Part shown: positions 25,341-34,353 of the stretch, in pieces
Layout: the number at the start of each line of letters is the position of its first letter
Position numbering within the stretch: the first letter of the stretch is position 1
From: Bacteroidales bacterium
GTDB taxonomy: Bacteria > Bacteroidota > Bacteroidia > Bacteroidales > JAGOPY01
Assembly (NCBI GenBank): GCA_023229505.1
Contig: JALNZD010000017.1
Span: 10,695-74,694 of the forward strand
Reading direction: 5' to 3'
DNA length: 64,000 bases
Notes under the pieces: generated by a model
Seen by the model: only the letters and a program-made list of their open reading frames with translations
What the model was told of the DNA's origin: nothing
The model's database searches: none
Made by a program: the position numbers and the translations under genes

Positions 25341-28113
25341 AAAGATATTCCTGTTGCTGGGACTATCTCTCCTGGCAGTTGTCAAATTAAGCGGACAAGG
25401 CCTGCTCTGTGAAACTTCCGAACCTTTCTGTACAGGCTCTATTTATACTTTCCCCGCCGGCACAACAGGATCTGCTGAGTATGGCCCTTATTATTTTTGC
25501 CTGAGTACGCAGCCTGCACCTGCCTGGTACCATATGCTGATCGATAACCCGGGACCGATCACGATTTATATGTTCAGCACGCCGTTGGTAGATATTGATT
25601 TCATTTGCTGGGGGCCTTTCACTGATCCTTTTGCTCCCTGTCCTTATGGACTAACCGAATCCACGGTCGTTGATTGCAGCTATTCGCCTTACCCCACTGA
25701 GTACTGTGTTATCCCAAACGGTCAGACAGGCCAGTATTATATCCTTCTGATCACCAACTATTCCCAGGATCCCTGCGAAATCACTTTTTCACAAACCGGT
25801 GGAAGCGGGAGCACCGACTGTACTATTTTACCTCCCCCGGTGTCAAACAACGGACCTCTTTGTGTTGGGGAAACTTTGAATCTTTATGCTGAAACTGTTC
25901 CTGATGCTTCCTATTGGTGGAGCGGCCCGGCTGGCTTTCTTTCTGCCCAGCAAAATCCGGTGATCCCAAATGTGACTACCGCAAATGCAGGAGATTATTC
26001 TTGTATCATTACCGTTAATGGCCAGAGCAGCGACCCGGCGATTTCAACCGTGATCATTTACAATCTGCCTACAGCCTCACTTTTAAGCGCGGATACGACT
26101 GTATGCCCGGGTACCCCTGCTTATGCACTTATGCAATTCACGGGTTGGGGACCTTTCAAAGTCTATTACAATGATGGGTCGAATAATTTTGAAGCGACTA
26201 ACCTTTATGGCCCTGTGGATACGATTTTTCTTTTTCCGACGGGTCTGACGACTTATACTTTCACCAAAGTAGAAGATATTCATTGTGAAAGGAACCTTAT
26301 TTTTATGGATCTCATAGCAGAAACTTATCCGGCCACTTCCGGAACGTTAAGCGGGACAAATACTATTTGTGCGGGGGAATCGGCCGGGTTAACCTTTACC
26401 CTGGCAGGGTCGCCACCATGGAGTATTACATATACCGCCAACGGAGCCGATCCTCAGACAGTTGCCGCCAATTCATCGCCATATTTAGTTACGGTTTACC
26501 CGACCGCTACAACCACGTATGCCTTTACTTACCTCGAAGATATTAATTGTACAGGGCAAACCTCAGGCCAGGCAATAGTTACAGTGAACCCTTCTCCGAC
26601 AACTAATGCCGGTACTGATCAGACTATTGCCTATGGAACAACTACTACGCTGAACGGACAGGCTTCAGGAGGGTCAGGTGATTACCAATATTCCTGGGAG
26701 CCGGCAGACAAACTCACAAATCCCAATATTCAGCAGCCAACAACCGTTAATCTTACCGAGTCTACCTTATTTACCCTTACCACTACTGACAATGTGGGAG
26801 GATGTTACGATACAGATGATATTTTGGTTACCATAACAGGAGGTCCTTTAGGTTGTTACCCTGCAGCATATCCGCCTGCCATTTGCGCCGGGGAGTCTTC
26901 TCAATTAATATCCCTGGCTTCAGGGGGATCCGGAAGCTATACATTCCTCTGGAGTTCAAATCCAGCCGGGTTCAGCTCAACCCTTCCCGACCCGGTGGTG
27001 ACCCCAACGCAAAACACTACATACACCGTTTTAGTTAATGACGGATACAACGTGATTACTGGTAATGCTACTGTTAATGTCCATCAACTACCTGTCCCGG
27101 AGGCTGGTAACGATATCACCATTCCACATGGTACCACCACGGTCCTGCAGGGTTCCGCCACAAGCGGCAGCGGTTCTTATTCCTATCACTGGGAACCTGC
27201 CGATAAACTGGTGAATCCGGATATAGCCCAACCACACACTTTCAACCTGTTCGCCACAACTCTTTTTACCCTGTATGTGACTGATCTGACTTTTGGTTGC
27301 GAGGCAGCCGCTCCCGACCAGATGACTGTCATTATTTCGGGTGATGCCCTTGCAATTAATCCATCGGTTTCCGATGAGGACATATGCTTTGGCGAGTCGG
27401 CACAACTCTTTGCACTTGCCGGAGGCGGTTCAGGAACTTACACTTATAGCTGGGTTTCCAGCAATGGTTTTTCTTCTACAATACAAAACCCTGTAATTAC
27501 ACCCCAGATGCCAGGGGCTTTCATATACACCTGTACCGTCAATGATGGATTTAACTCTGTACAGGGCTCTGTAGCCATAAATGTCAGATCTGTCCCCTTT
27601 ATTGACTTTGGTTTCGGGGACACTACTATTTGCGTTTATGACACAGTGGTGCTTGACGCCGGAAACCCCGGTTCAGAATACGTTTGGTCCAATGGTTCGA
27701 CCGAAAGTTGGATCCTGGTGGCTACGACAGGTATTGGATTTGATATGCAAACCCATTCGGTTACCGTTACCAATCCTTCAGGATGCCAATTAGAAGCAAC
27801 TGTTAATGTGATATTCGATTTTTCAGCCTGTAATGGTATTGAAGGAGATGAGACCGGGAAACTTTGCCGTATTTATCCAAACCCCGGAGATGGAACTTTA
27901 CACCTTGTTTTCCAACCCGGTGTCAAAGAAGCTATAGTCAGCGCCAGCAATTTACTCGGGCAGAATATCTGTGGGCCATATCATTTTGATGGCCTGGATA
28001 AAAAAAGTGAAGTCATTATTAATATTGGGAATCAGCCTGAAGGGGTATATTTTATCCATATAAAAAACAATGTTTCGGTTTTATATACAACTAAATATAT
28101 TTTAAGAAGATAA
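25327..28113 (+). CDS. Large secreted surface protein with Ig/PKD-like modules and T9SS type A tail
   Basis: A 928-residue exported protein. A signal peptide (ending SGQG) is followed by a cysteine-containing N-terminal beta domain (20-165) and a chain of Ig-like modules. Two copies of the composite unit ICAGESSQL/GGSGSYT plus NAGTDQTI or EAGNDITI are at about 420-690, and related modules CPGTPAY and ICAGESAG precede them. The C-terminus (CRIYPNPGDG ... QPEGVYFIHIKNN ... TTKYILRR) is a T9SS type A domain. The NAGTDQTI module and the last 130 residues are clearly paralogous to the 22013 protein. Adhesion is inferred. The start ATG 25327 (or 25333) lies inside the preceding gene. Confidence 0.87.
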   Translation: MAMNRKIFLLLGLSLLAVVKLSGQGLLCETSEPFCTGSIYTFPAGTTGSAEYGPYYFCLSTQPAPAWYHMLIDNPGPITIYMFSTPLVDIDFICWGPFTDPFAPCPYGLTESTVVDCSYSPYPTEYCVIPNGQTGQYYILLITNYSQDPCEITFSQTGGSGSTDCTILPPPVSNNGPLCVGETLNLYAETVPDASYWWSGPAGFLSAQQNPVIPNVTTANAGDYSCIITVNGQSSDPAISTVIIYNLPTASLLSADTTVCPGTPAYALMQFTGWGPFKVYYNDGSNNFEATNLYGPVDTIFLFPTGLTTYTFTKVEDIHCERNLIFMDLIAETYPATSGTLSGTNTICAGESAGLTFTLAGSPPWSITYTANGADPQTVAANSSPYLVTVYPTATTTYAFTYLEDINCTGQTSGQAIVTVNPSPTTNAGTDQTIAYGTTTTLNGQASGGSGDYQYSWEPADKLTNPNIQQPTTVNLTESTLFTLTTTDNVGGCYDTDDILVTITGGPLGCYPAAYPPAICAGESSQLISLASGGSGSYTFLWSSNPAGFSSTLPDPVVTPTQNTTYTVLVNDGYNVITGNATVNVHQLPVPEAGNDITIPHGTTTVLQGSATSGSGSYSYHWEPADKLVNPDIAQPHTFNLFATTLFTLYVTDLTFGCEAAAPDQMTVIISGDALAINPSVSDEDICFGESAQLFALAGGGSGTYTYSWVSSNGFSSTIQNPVITPQMPGAFIYTCTVNDGFNSVQGSVAINVRSVPFIDFGFGDTTICVYDTVVLDAGNPGSEYVWSNGSTESWILVATTGIGFDMQTHSVTVTNPSGCQLEATVNVIFDFSACNGIEGDETGKLCRIYPNPGDGTLHLVFQPGVKEAIVSASNLLGQNICGPYHFDGLDKKSEVIINIGNQPEGVYFIHIKNNVSVLYTTKYILRR

Positions 28114-28138
28114 TTTTGCCATGGCTTTCCGCCTGGTG

Positions 28139-28164
28139 GCCGGGTAAAGACTCATTTGCCCGGC
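28139..28164. terminator. Stable hairpin between surface-protein genes
   Basis: A 10-base stem (GCCGGGTAAA with TTTGCCCGGC, one G-U pair) around the loop GACTCA. No proper T-run follows (TGATTATAC), so termination is plausible but not certain. Confidence 0.45.
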
Positions 28165-28192
28165 TGATTATACGGAAAATGTTACCTTTGGC

Positions 28193-28200
28193 CATCCTAA
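28193..28200 (+). promoter_or_regulatory. -7 box of the type B surface-protein gene
   Basis: TACCTTTG, 37 bases before ATG 28238. Confidence 0.5.
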
Positions 28201-28237
28201 AAACCCAACAATCATTCATTAAATTACAAATCCCAGC

Positions 28238-30223
28238 ATGAATAAGAGCGTTTCCCGAAACTATTACTACTATTTAACAATTCTGGTACTGGCGGCATTC
28301 ATTTTGATTGCTCCCGGGAATTTATTTTCTCAGGGTTATCTAAAAGCCGAGGTTCGTAATACTAACTGCACTGTTGCCAGCCACGAAGCAGACCGTTGGT
28401 TTTTCGGACAAAATGCCGGCCTGGATTTCAGGCCTCAGGATCCGGTACCTGACGTGACAAATTTTCTGATGAATATCCCGACCAGTCCTGCAGTAATGGC
28501 CGACAGCATGGGTAACATATTATTCTATACTGACGGAACTAAAGTCTGGGACCGGATGGGTGGTCTTATGCCCAACGGTTCCGGCCTGCACGGTTTTGTG
28601 GGCTATACGATGCCGGTTCTTATCGTTCCAAAGCCGGGAAGTGATAGTATATACTATATCTTTACGACACATCGCCCCAAGCAGAATCCCAGCGATCCAC
28701 AGACTATTTACGGTTTCGAATATAATGAACTCAATCTGAACAGGAACGGTGGCCTGGGAGATATCACCAGGAAGAATAAGATACTGCTCCAACCCGAAGT
28801 TTCTTCGAAATTATCCGCGATCCAACATAGTAATGGAAAAGATTATTGGGTTGTGGCTCACAGGTTTAACTCAAATGAGTTTTACTCCTTCGCGGTCACC
28901 TCAAATGGGGTAGATACCACCAATTATGTCAGTAGTACTATTGGGACCGTTCATTCGGCACCCGGAGAAACTAATAATGGTATTGGTTTTATGAAAATCA
29001 GCCCGGACGGTTCCAAACTTGCCTTGGCCATCCACGGTTCAGATATTTATGAAATTTTCAACTTTGATGCATCTAATGGAAGAGTAACCGATGCCGTCAC
29101 TTCTTCACAGGTTTTTAATGAAGCCTATGGCATAGAATTCTCATCCGATTCAAGGTATTTATATGCAACCACTACGTCCACGAGCCTTCCACAGCCGAAC
29201 TTTACACCGCCATCCTACCTGTTCCAGTTCGATGTAAGCTTGGGAAACGCCATCTTCAATAATTATGATACTATAGCTTCTGATACACTTGGAAGTTATT
29301 TCGGAGGAATCCAATTGGGAACCGACGGTAGGATTTATGTGTCCAGGTCACCTAATGGTTCCGCTGCATTAGCGGTGATTCAAAATCCTAAAAGACCTGG
29401 CACGACCTGTAATTTCACAGCAAATGCAATGGACCTGCAGGGAAAAAGAAGCCGCTTCGGCTTTCCGAATTTCATGCAATCCTATTTCGACCTGCCACAC
29501 TTTGATGTGGAAAATATTTGTTTTGCCGACACAACCATTTTCACCCTGCAGAATAATTCGAATATTGGTAATGTCTCCTGGCAGTTTGGTGATCCTGCCA
29601 GTAGCTCTAATTCTTCAACAGCAGTCCAGCCGGATCATGTTTTCTCCGGCCCCGGTTCCTATACCGTGCAGGTTACGGAGACCTATAACGGCGTAACATA
29701 CGGTCCATATTTTGAATCAGTGGTTGTCAATGAATTACCTTCTGTCAACATCGGCGATACGGTATATATGTACCCCGGTTCCCCGATCCTGCTTAATGCT
29801 GGCGAAGGATATGCCTCATACGAGTGGTCAACCGGCGAGAATACCCAGGTGGTGAAAATCAATGAGTCCGGGACTTATTGGGTAACTGTACAAAATGCAC
29901 TTTGCTGTTATAATATCGACACAGTCCTCGTAATCTACTTCGATGTAATTGTACCCAATGCTTTCCGCCCTGGGGGAGTCAATAATGTTTTCAAAGCTTA
30001 TGCATCTTCCCTGGAAGCTGTTGAGAACTTCACGATGTACATATACAACCGATGGGGCCAGCAGATCTACGTGAGCAACGATATCACACAGGGTTGGGAT
30101 GGTAAAATAAATGGCAAGGATGCTCCTGGTGATGTCTATGTATGGTTGATTAATTATGATGTAGAAAGAGAAGGAAAAACAGAACGGATTGCTTATAAAG
30201 GAAATGTGATCCTTTTGAGATGA
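28238..30223 (+). CDS. Gliding-associated surface protein with PKD domain and T9SS type B tail
   Basis: A 661-residue exported protein. A membrane-spanning signal sequence (about 10-32) precedes a beta-propeller-like N-terminal domain (50-400) of the kind found in gliding-motility-associated proteins: WFFGQNAGLDF, GNILFYTDGTKVWDR and VIVPKPGSDSIYYIFT. A PKD domain (about 430-495, with WQFGDPASSS and HVFSGPGSYTVQV) and an Ig-like piece follow. The C-terminus, from PNAFRPGGVNNVF through YNRWGQQIY and DGKINGKDAPGDVYVW, is the gliding-motility type B T9SS sorting domain. Its stop lies one base before tex. Type B cargo in flavobacteria often partners with SprF-like proteins; none is seen here. Confidence 0.9.
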   Translation: MNKSVSRNYYYYLTILVLAAFILIAPGNLFSQGYLKAEVRNTNCTVASHEADRWFFGQNAGLDFRPQDPVPDVTNFLMNIPTSPAVMADSMGNILFYTDGTKVWDRMGGLMPNGSGLHGFVGYTMPVLIVPKPGSDSIYYIFTTHRPKQNPSDPQTIYGFEYNELNLNRNGGLGDITRKNKILLQPEVSSKLSAIQHSNGKDYWVVAHRFNSNEFYSFAVTSNGVDTTNYVSSTIGTVHSAPGETNNGIGFMKISPDGSKLALAIHGSDIYEIFNFDASNGRVTDAVTSSQVFNEAYGIEFSSDSRYLYATTTSTSLPQPNFTPPSYLFQFDVSLGNAIFNNYDTIASDTLGSYFGGIQLGTDGRIYVSRSPNGSAALAVIQNPKRPGTTCNFTANAMDLQGKRSRFGFPNFMQSYFDLPHFDVENICFADTTIFTLQNNSNIGNVSWQFGDPASSSNSSTAVQPDHVFSGPGSYTVQVTETYNGVTYGPYFESVVVNELPSVNIGDTVYMYPGSPILLNAGEGYASYEWSTGENTQVVKINESGTYWVTVQNALCCYNIDTVLVIYFDVIVPNAFRPGGVNNVFKAYASSLEAVENFTMYIYNRWGQQIYVSNDITQGWDGKINGKDAPGDVYVWLINYDVEREGKTERIAYKGNVILLR

Positions 30224-30224
30224 G

Positions 30225-32372
30225 ATGGATAAGAAGTATTACATTACCATAGCCGAAGAACTAAATGTATCCACCGGGCAGGTTATCAATACTGCAGCCT
30301 TATTGGAAAGCGGTGCGACCGTACCTTTCATAGCCAGATACCGCAAAGAGCTTACCGGCAGCCTTGATGAGGTGGCCATCACCCATATACGTGACCGGCT
30401 GAAACAATTGCAGGAACTGGATAAACGCCGGGATGCGATTCTCAAAAGCATTGAAGAACAAGGCATGCTTACCGACCAGCTCCGGGAACAACTGATGGAA
30501 GCCCTTACAATGACCGAACTTGAGGATCTTTACCTGCCATATAAGCCAAAGAAAAGGACGCGTGCTGCCATAGCACGTGAAAAAGGACTGGAACCACTGG
30601 CCAGGATCATTATGGCCAAACGGGAGCCTGATCTTTACCGTAAGGCGGGTTTATTCATTAATCCTGAGAAAGGCGTGGCCAATGAAGAAGATGCACTGGC
30701 AGGTGCAAGGGATATCATTGCAGAATGGATTAACGAAAACAGATATGCAAGGGTAAGGATCCGTAAATTATTTTACAGGGATGGGGTGATATCATCTCAT
30801 GTTATCAAAGGCAAAGAACTTGAAGGGATCAATTATCAGAATTATTATGAATGGCAGGAACCGGTAATGAAAGCCCCTTCACACCGTTATCTTGCCATGA
30901 TGAGGGGAGAGGCTGAAGGATTTTTGCGGAACAGTATTCAGCCCCCGAAAGAAAAAGCAATCATTGAGCTGGAAGATATTTTCCTTAAAAATAGTACCGA
31001 AGACTGTGCGGAACAAATCCGTGAAGCTATTTATGACTCTTATTCCCGGCTTCTTCAGTCTTCCATGGAAACCGGGATTAAGGCTGCTGCCAAAGAGAAG
31101 GCAGATCATCATGCCATCATGGTATTTACCGATAACCTCAAGCAGTTGTTAATGCTGCCTCCACTCGGTCAGAAAAATGTTTTGGCAATAGATCCGGGCT
31201 TTCGAACAGGATGTAAAATAGTTTGCCTGGATAAGCAAGGTAACCTGCTGCACAATGAAACTATCTATCCTCATCCCCCGGAAAACCAGGTCAGACTGGC
31301 AGAAAAAAAGATCCTGAGCCTGATCGATGCCTATAAAATTGAAGCCATTGCCATTGGCAACGGGACAGCCGGTCGCGAGACCGAGCGTTTTGTCCGCAAT
31401 ATCCGGTTTGACAAGGATCTGATAGCAGTTATGGTCAATGAAAGCGGCGCATCAGTTTACTCTGCTTCAAAAATTGCCCGGGAGGAGTTTCCGGAATATG
31501 ACGTAACCGTGAGAGGTGCTGTTTCCATTGGGCGCAGGCTCATGGACCCCCTTGCCGAACTGGTCAAAATCGACCCGAAATCGATAGGTGTGGGGCAATA
31601 CCAGCACGATGTGAACCAGAACGCCCTGCAGCAGAGCCTTGAAGATACTGTGACCATTTGTGTCAACCAGGTAGGCGTTGAAGTTAATACGGCCAGTAAA
31701 GAGCTGCTGTCATTTGTCTCAGGTGTTGGCCCGGCGTTAGCGCAGAATATTGTCAATTTTCGCAAGAAAAACGGACCTTTCACTTCAAGGGAGGAATTTA
31801 AAAAAGTTACAAGGTTCGGTGATAAAGCATTCGAGCAGGCCGCAGGTTTTCTGAGGATCAGAAATGCCCCTAACCCGCTCGACAGGAGCGCGGTGCACCC
31901 GGAAAGCTACCACGTAGTTTATAAAATGGCAAAACAGGCTCAGATTACCGTGGAAGAATTGATAATAAATGAAGAAGCACGGAACATAATAAACCTGGCA
32001 GATTACGTTAATGATAAAACAGGGCTTCCAACCCTTAACGATATCATGCAGGAACTAGCCAAACCCGGACGCGACCCCAGGGAAAAATTCGACCTGTTCG
32101 AATTTGCAAAAGGGGTCAATGGAATTGAAGACTTGATACCCGGGATGGTGCTTCCGGGAATCGTAACAAATATTACCGCTTTTGGAGCTTTTATTGATAT
32201 CGGGGTGCACCAGGACGGATTGGTTCATGTCAGCCAGATGGCTGATAAGTTTGTCCGGGACCCAAAAGAGATCGTCAAAATAAATCAGAAAGTGCAGGTA
32301 AGGGTGCTTGAAGTGGATAAAGAGAGGAGAAGGATCAACCTGTCGATGAAAGAAGTGAAAAGTGAAAAGTGA
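30225..32372 (+). CDS. tex: Tex-family RNA-binding transcription accessory protein
   Basis: A 715-residue cytoplasmic protein of the Tex family, normal length. Domains in order: N-terminal helical region with VPFIARYRKELTGSLDE (1-300); YqgF/RuvC-like fold with AIDPGFRTGCK (about 320-445); helix-hairpin-helix pair (about 490-565, VSGVGPALAQNIV); and C-terminal S1 domain (640-710, GIVTNITAFGAFIDIGVHQDG). It binds nucleic acid and affects transcription and RNA handling. It is nearly fused to the preceding surface-protein operon (one base gap), an odd neighbour for an exported adhesin. The last codons, KEVKSEK, come from a GTGAAAA tandem tract. Confidence 0.95.
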   Translation: MDKKYYITIAEELNVSTGQVINTAALLESGATVPFIARYRKELTGSLDEVAITHIRDRLKQLQELDKRRDAILKSIEEQGMLTDQLREQLMEALTMTELEDLYLPYKPKKRTRAAIAREKGLEPLARIIMAKREPDLYRKAGLFINPEKGVANEEDALAGARDIIAEWINENRYARVRIRKLFYRDGVISSHVIKGKELEGINYQNYYEWQEPVMKAPSHRYLAMMRGEAEGFLRNSIQPPKEKAIIELEDIFLKNSTEDCAEQIREAIYDSYSRLLQSSMETGIKAAAKEKADHHAIMVFTDNLKQLLMLPPLGQKNVLAIDPGFRTGCKIVCLDKQGNLLHNETIYPHPPENQVRLAEKKILSLIDAYKIEAIAIGNGTAGRETERFVRNIRFDKDLIAVMVNESGASVYSASKIAREEFPEYDVTVRGAVSIGRRLMDPLAELVKIDPKSIGVGQYQHDVNQNALQQSLEDTVTICVNQVGVEVNTASKELLSFVSGVGPALAQNIVNFRKKNGPFTSREEFKKVTRFGDKAFEQAAGFLRIRNAPNPLDRSAVHPESYHVVYKMAKQAQITVEELIINEEARNIINLADYVNDKTGLPTLNDIMQELAKPGRDPREKFDLFEFAKGVNGIEDLIPGMVLPGIVTNITAFGAFIDIGVHQDGLVHVSQMADKFVRDPKEIVKINQKVQVRVLEVDKERRRINLSMKEVKSEK

Positions 32373-32380
32373 AAAATGAA
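32351..32380 (+). repeat. GTGAAAA tandem tract at the tex stop
   Basis: Three to four imperfect 7-base units (GTGAAAA). They encode the tex C-terminus, its stop, and the GTG start of the next gene. Confidence 0.7.
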
Positions 32381-33055
32381 CTGAAATATCTTTTAATAGT
32401 TTCCCTGCTCTTAGCCCTAAGCTCTCCGCTCTCTGCCCAGCGGTTCAAAGGTGCGGTGATGGGTGGAATGAATCTTTCACAGGTCGATGGTGATGAAGTT
32501 TATGGATATAAAAGGGTCGGCGGGCATTTTGGGCTGGCTGCCATTCTCCCGATTAAAAAGTGGGACATCACACTGGAAACGATTTTTAACCAGAAAGGAG
32601 CAAGAGAAAAACAGCAGTATACCTTATATGATTCTACTGAAAATCTTAAATATACAGGTGAATATAATTTGAGACTTAATTATGTCGAAGTGCCTTTGAT
32701 GGCCCATTATACAGATAGGGAACGTTATACAGCCGGATTAGGATTTTCATATGGGCGACTTGTTTCTAGTTCAGAAATAGAACATGGAGATTTAATTCCT
32801 CCTTATTCAGATACTGTTGAATTTAATAAAAACGATTTCAATATTCTTGTTGATTTACAAATTAGGGTGTGGAAACAATTAAAGTTTAATATCCGTTTTG
32901 CTTATTCATTGATACCGATTAGAGAAAGAACATTTTATGATATCTTTTATAAAACTGATCCGCCCTGGACACGCAAACAATATAACAACATGTTGACATT
33001 CCGGCTGGTTTATGTTATTAATGAAAAAGTTCCGGAACGGAAGGTAAAACAGTGA
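32369..33055 (+). CDS. Outer-membrane beta-barrel protein (porin family)
   Basis: A 228-residue protein with a signal peptide (about residues 1-23, ending SPLSAQ). Amphipathic beta strands characteristic of the small outer-membrane barrel family (PF13568-like/PorT-like) follow: FKGAVMGGMNLSQVDGD, HFGLAAILPI, NLRLNYVEVPLMAHY, YTAGLGFSYGRLV and a final MLTFRLVYVINEK. It starts at GTG 32369, overlapping the tex stop by four bases. The GTG and the final codons (KVKQ plus stop) both lie in tandem tracts. The role is unknown; structural or transport functions are usual for the family. Confidence 0.75.
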   Translation: MKNELKYLLIVSLLLALSSPLSAQRFKGAVMGGMNLSQVDGDEVYGYKRVGGHFGLAAILPIKKWDITLETIFNQKGAREKQQYTLYDSTENLKYTGEYNLRLNYVEVPLMAHYTDRERYTAGLGFSYGRLVSSSEIEHGDLIPPYSDTVEFNKNDFNILVDLQIRVWKQLKFNIRFAYSLIPIRERTFYDIFYKTDPPWTRKQYNNMLTFRLVYVINEKVPERKVKQ

Positions 33056-33142
33056 AACAGTGAAACAGTGAAACAGTGAAACGGTGGAACGGTGAAACAA
33101 TATCGAGATTTTTATACCACTAACCACTAACCACTAACCTCC
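33047..33142. repeat. Tandem tracts downstream of the barrel gene
   Basis: 33047-33100 consists of about seven copies of the 8-base unit GTGAAACA (with GG variants). 33119-33142 consists of three 7-base CACTAAC units. The first includes the stop codon of the barrel gene; the second reaches the end of the tag remnant. Confidence 0.8.
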
Positions 33143-33417
33143 CTGTACCGAAAGCACCCAACGACATGATCGTTCACCATACCTGCAGCCTGCATAAAAG
33201 CATAACAAATTGTTGATCCGACAAATTTAAATCCTCTTTTAGTCAGGTCTTTACTCATAATATCCGAAATTCCGGTCTTTGCAGGTAATTCAGAAAGAGA
33301 TTGCCACGAATTCATTAATGGTTGAAAATTTACAAATGACCAGATATATTTATCAAATGACCCGAATTCTTTTTGCACTTCACGGATCCTTGATCCAGGC
33401 ACAGCGCGGTTTTTCAT
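33127..33417 (-). pseudogene. tag: Truncated DNA-3-methyladenine glycosylase I (tag)
   Basis: The 97-residue frame matches only the C-terminal half of Tag, which is normally about 185-195 residues. Conserved segments include EFGSFDKYIWSFV, NSWQSLSELP, SKDLTKRGFKFVGSTICYAFMQA and the zinc-ligand end NDHVVGCFRY. The N-terminal half with the other zinc cysteine, the catalytic glutamate and the base pocket is absent. The first residues (MKNRAVPGSRI) do not resemble Tag. The break point lies beside the TGGTTATT-type tandem tract at 33424-33480. It is very probably an inactive remnant left by a deletion. Confidence 0.8.
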
Positions 33418-33423
33418 CGTTGA

Positions 33424-33480
33424 TGGTCATTGGTTAGTGGTTATTTGTTATTGGTCATTGGTTGTAAATAGGTAGTTGTA
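33424..33480. repeat. Tandem tract at the tag break point
   Basis: Imperfect 7-8 base units of the type TGGTCAT, TGGTTAG, TGGTTAT and TTGTTAT. Confidence 0.65.
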
Positions 33481-33506
33481 GGGTTCACCGGCCGGTGAAC
33501 CCTACA
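33477..33506. repeat. Perfect 30-base palindrome
   Basis: Half-site TGTAGGGTTCACCGG followed immediately by its exact reverse complement, with no loop. It lies between two tandem tracts and outside any gene. Confidence 0.85.
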
Positions 33507-33510
33507 GGCG

Positions 33511-33541
33511 AATCTACTGTCAACTGCCAACTGCCTACTTC
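33511..33541. repeat. CTACTGC/CAACTGC tandem tract
   Basis: Imperfect 7-base units (CTACTGT, CAACTGC, CAACTGC, CTACTTC). It runs into the stop codon of the GATase lipoprotein gene. Confidence 0.65.
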
Positions 33542-34320
33542 CTGAATTTCCTGCATTCATCCAGGAACTTCACTGCTATCGGCCCGGATAGCGGATCTCC
33601 CGGCTCCATTCTCTCCGGGTGCCACTGAACGCCAAGTAAAAAACTTTTTCCTGCCGGGTTCTTCCATTCTTCGGCTTCTACCAATCCGTCTGTCGTGAAG
33701 GCAACGGCTTTTAACGGCAATGCCACCTGGTCTGCAGCCTGGTGATGGTTGCTGGTGACTTCCCCGGTGGTAATTCCTGATATTTCATAGAGCAAAGAAC
33801 CCGTATCAATAGTAACCGTGTGGAAGCAACTCAGATAATCTTCACATTGATGGATAACTGAGGTGTCGAAATCAGAGGGGATATCTACAATTAGACTACC
33901 ACTCAGGGCAACGTTGAGCATCTGGTGGCCACGGCAGATTCCCAGGATAGGCATGCCCCATGCCACTGCTGAATCGATCAGCGTCATTTCAAGCAGGTCA
34001 AGATGATGGTCGATAGGCCAGCATCTCACGGTATCATAAGCTTTACCATAAAGACCCGGGTTAATGTCGGTGCCGCCGGTTAGCAGCAGCCCTGAACATC
34101 CTTTGAATAATTTCAATGCCGAATCCAGGGGCATAGCATACATATCCTGGCAAATAACCGTCGAATCAACAGATCGGATCCAATTATAATAGTTCGCATA
34201 TGACGTATCCGGGCTCCCTTTGGATAAGGCAATCCGCAATGGGGCTTTATCCTGCTGCCCACATCCCTGGAAAAGGAGAATAAATATACATGCCAGGGAA
34301 ATTGTGATGATGGTTTTCAT
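33535..34320 (-). CDS. Class I glutamine amidotransferase-like lipoprotein (peptidase C26 / PuuD type)
   Basis: A 261-residue protein with a lipoprotein signal (MKTIITISLACIFILLFQGC, with cysteine lipidation at the end). The mature domain is of the gamma-glutamyl-gamma-aminobutyrate hydrolase type: GLLLTGGTDINP, the nucleophile cysteine in GICRGHQMLNVALSG, and the His/Glu dyad in GVQWHPERM. It therefore likely hydrolyses a gamma-glutamyl or peptide amide in the periplasm. ATG 34320 is used because the upstream TTG (34341) does not precede a signal peptide. It is on the same strand as, and 98 bases downstream of, the TonB receptor, so it may be part of that operon. Confidence 0.82.
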   Translation of the reverse strand: MKTIITISLACIFILLFQGCGQQDKAPLRIALSKGSPDTSYANYYNWIRSVDSTVICQDMYAMPLDSALKLFKGCSGLLLTGGTDINPGLYGKAYDTVRCWPIDHHLDLLEMTLIDSAVAWGMPILGICRGHQMLNVALSGSLIVDIPSDFDTSVIHQCEDYLSCFHTVTIDTGSLLYEISGITTGEVTSNHHQAADQVALPLKAVAFTTDGLVEAEEWKNPAGKSFLLGVQWHPERMEPGDPLSGPIAVKFLDECRKFRK

Positions 34321-34353
34321 GGTAAAAAGTTTTGGTTTCAAAATTCCGATGTT

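Noticed and set aside
32906..33127. Minus-strand frame with repeats of phenylalanine, serine and leucine
   Set aside because: It is a translation of the GTGAAACA tract opposite the barrel gene.
33047..33142. Possible CRISPR array
   Set aside because: Units are 7-8 bases in direct tandem without unique spacers; no cas genes are present.
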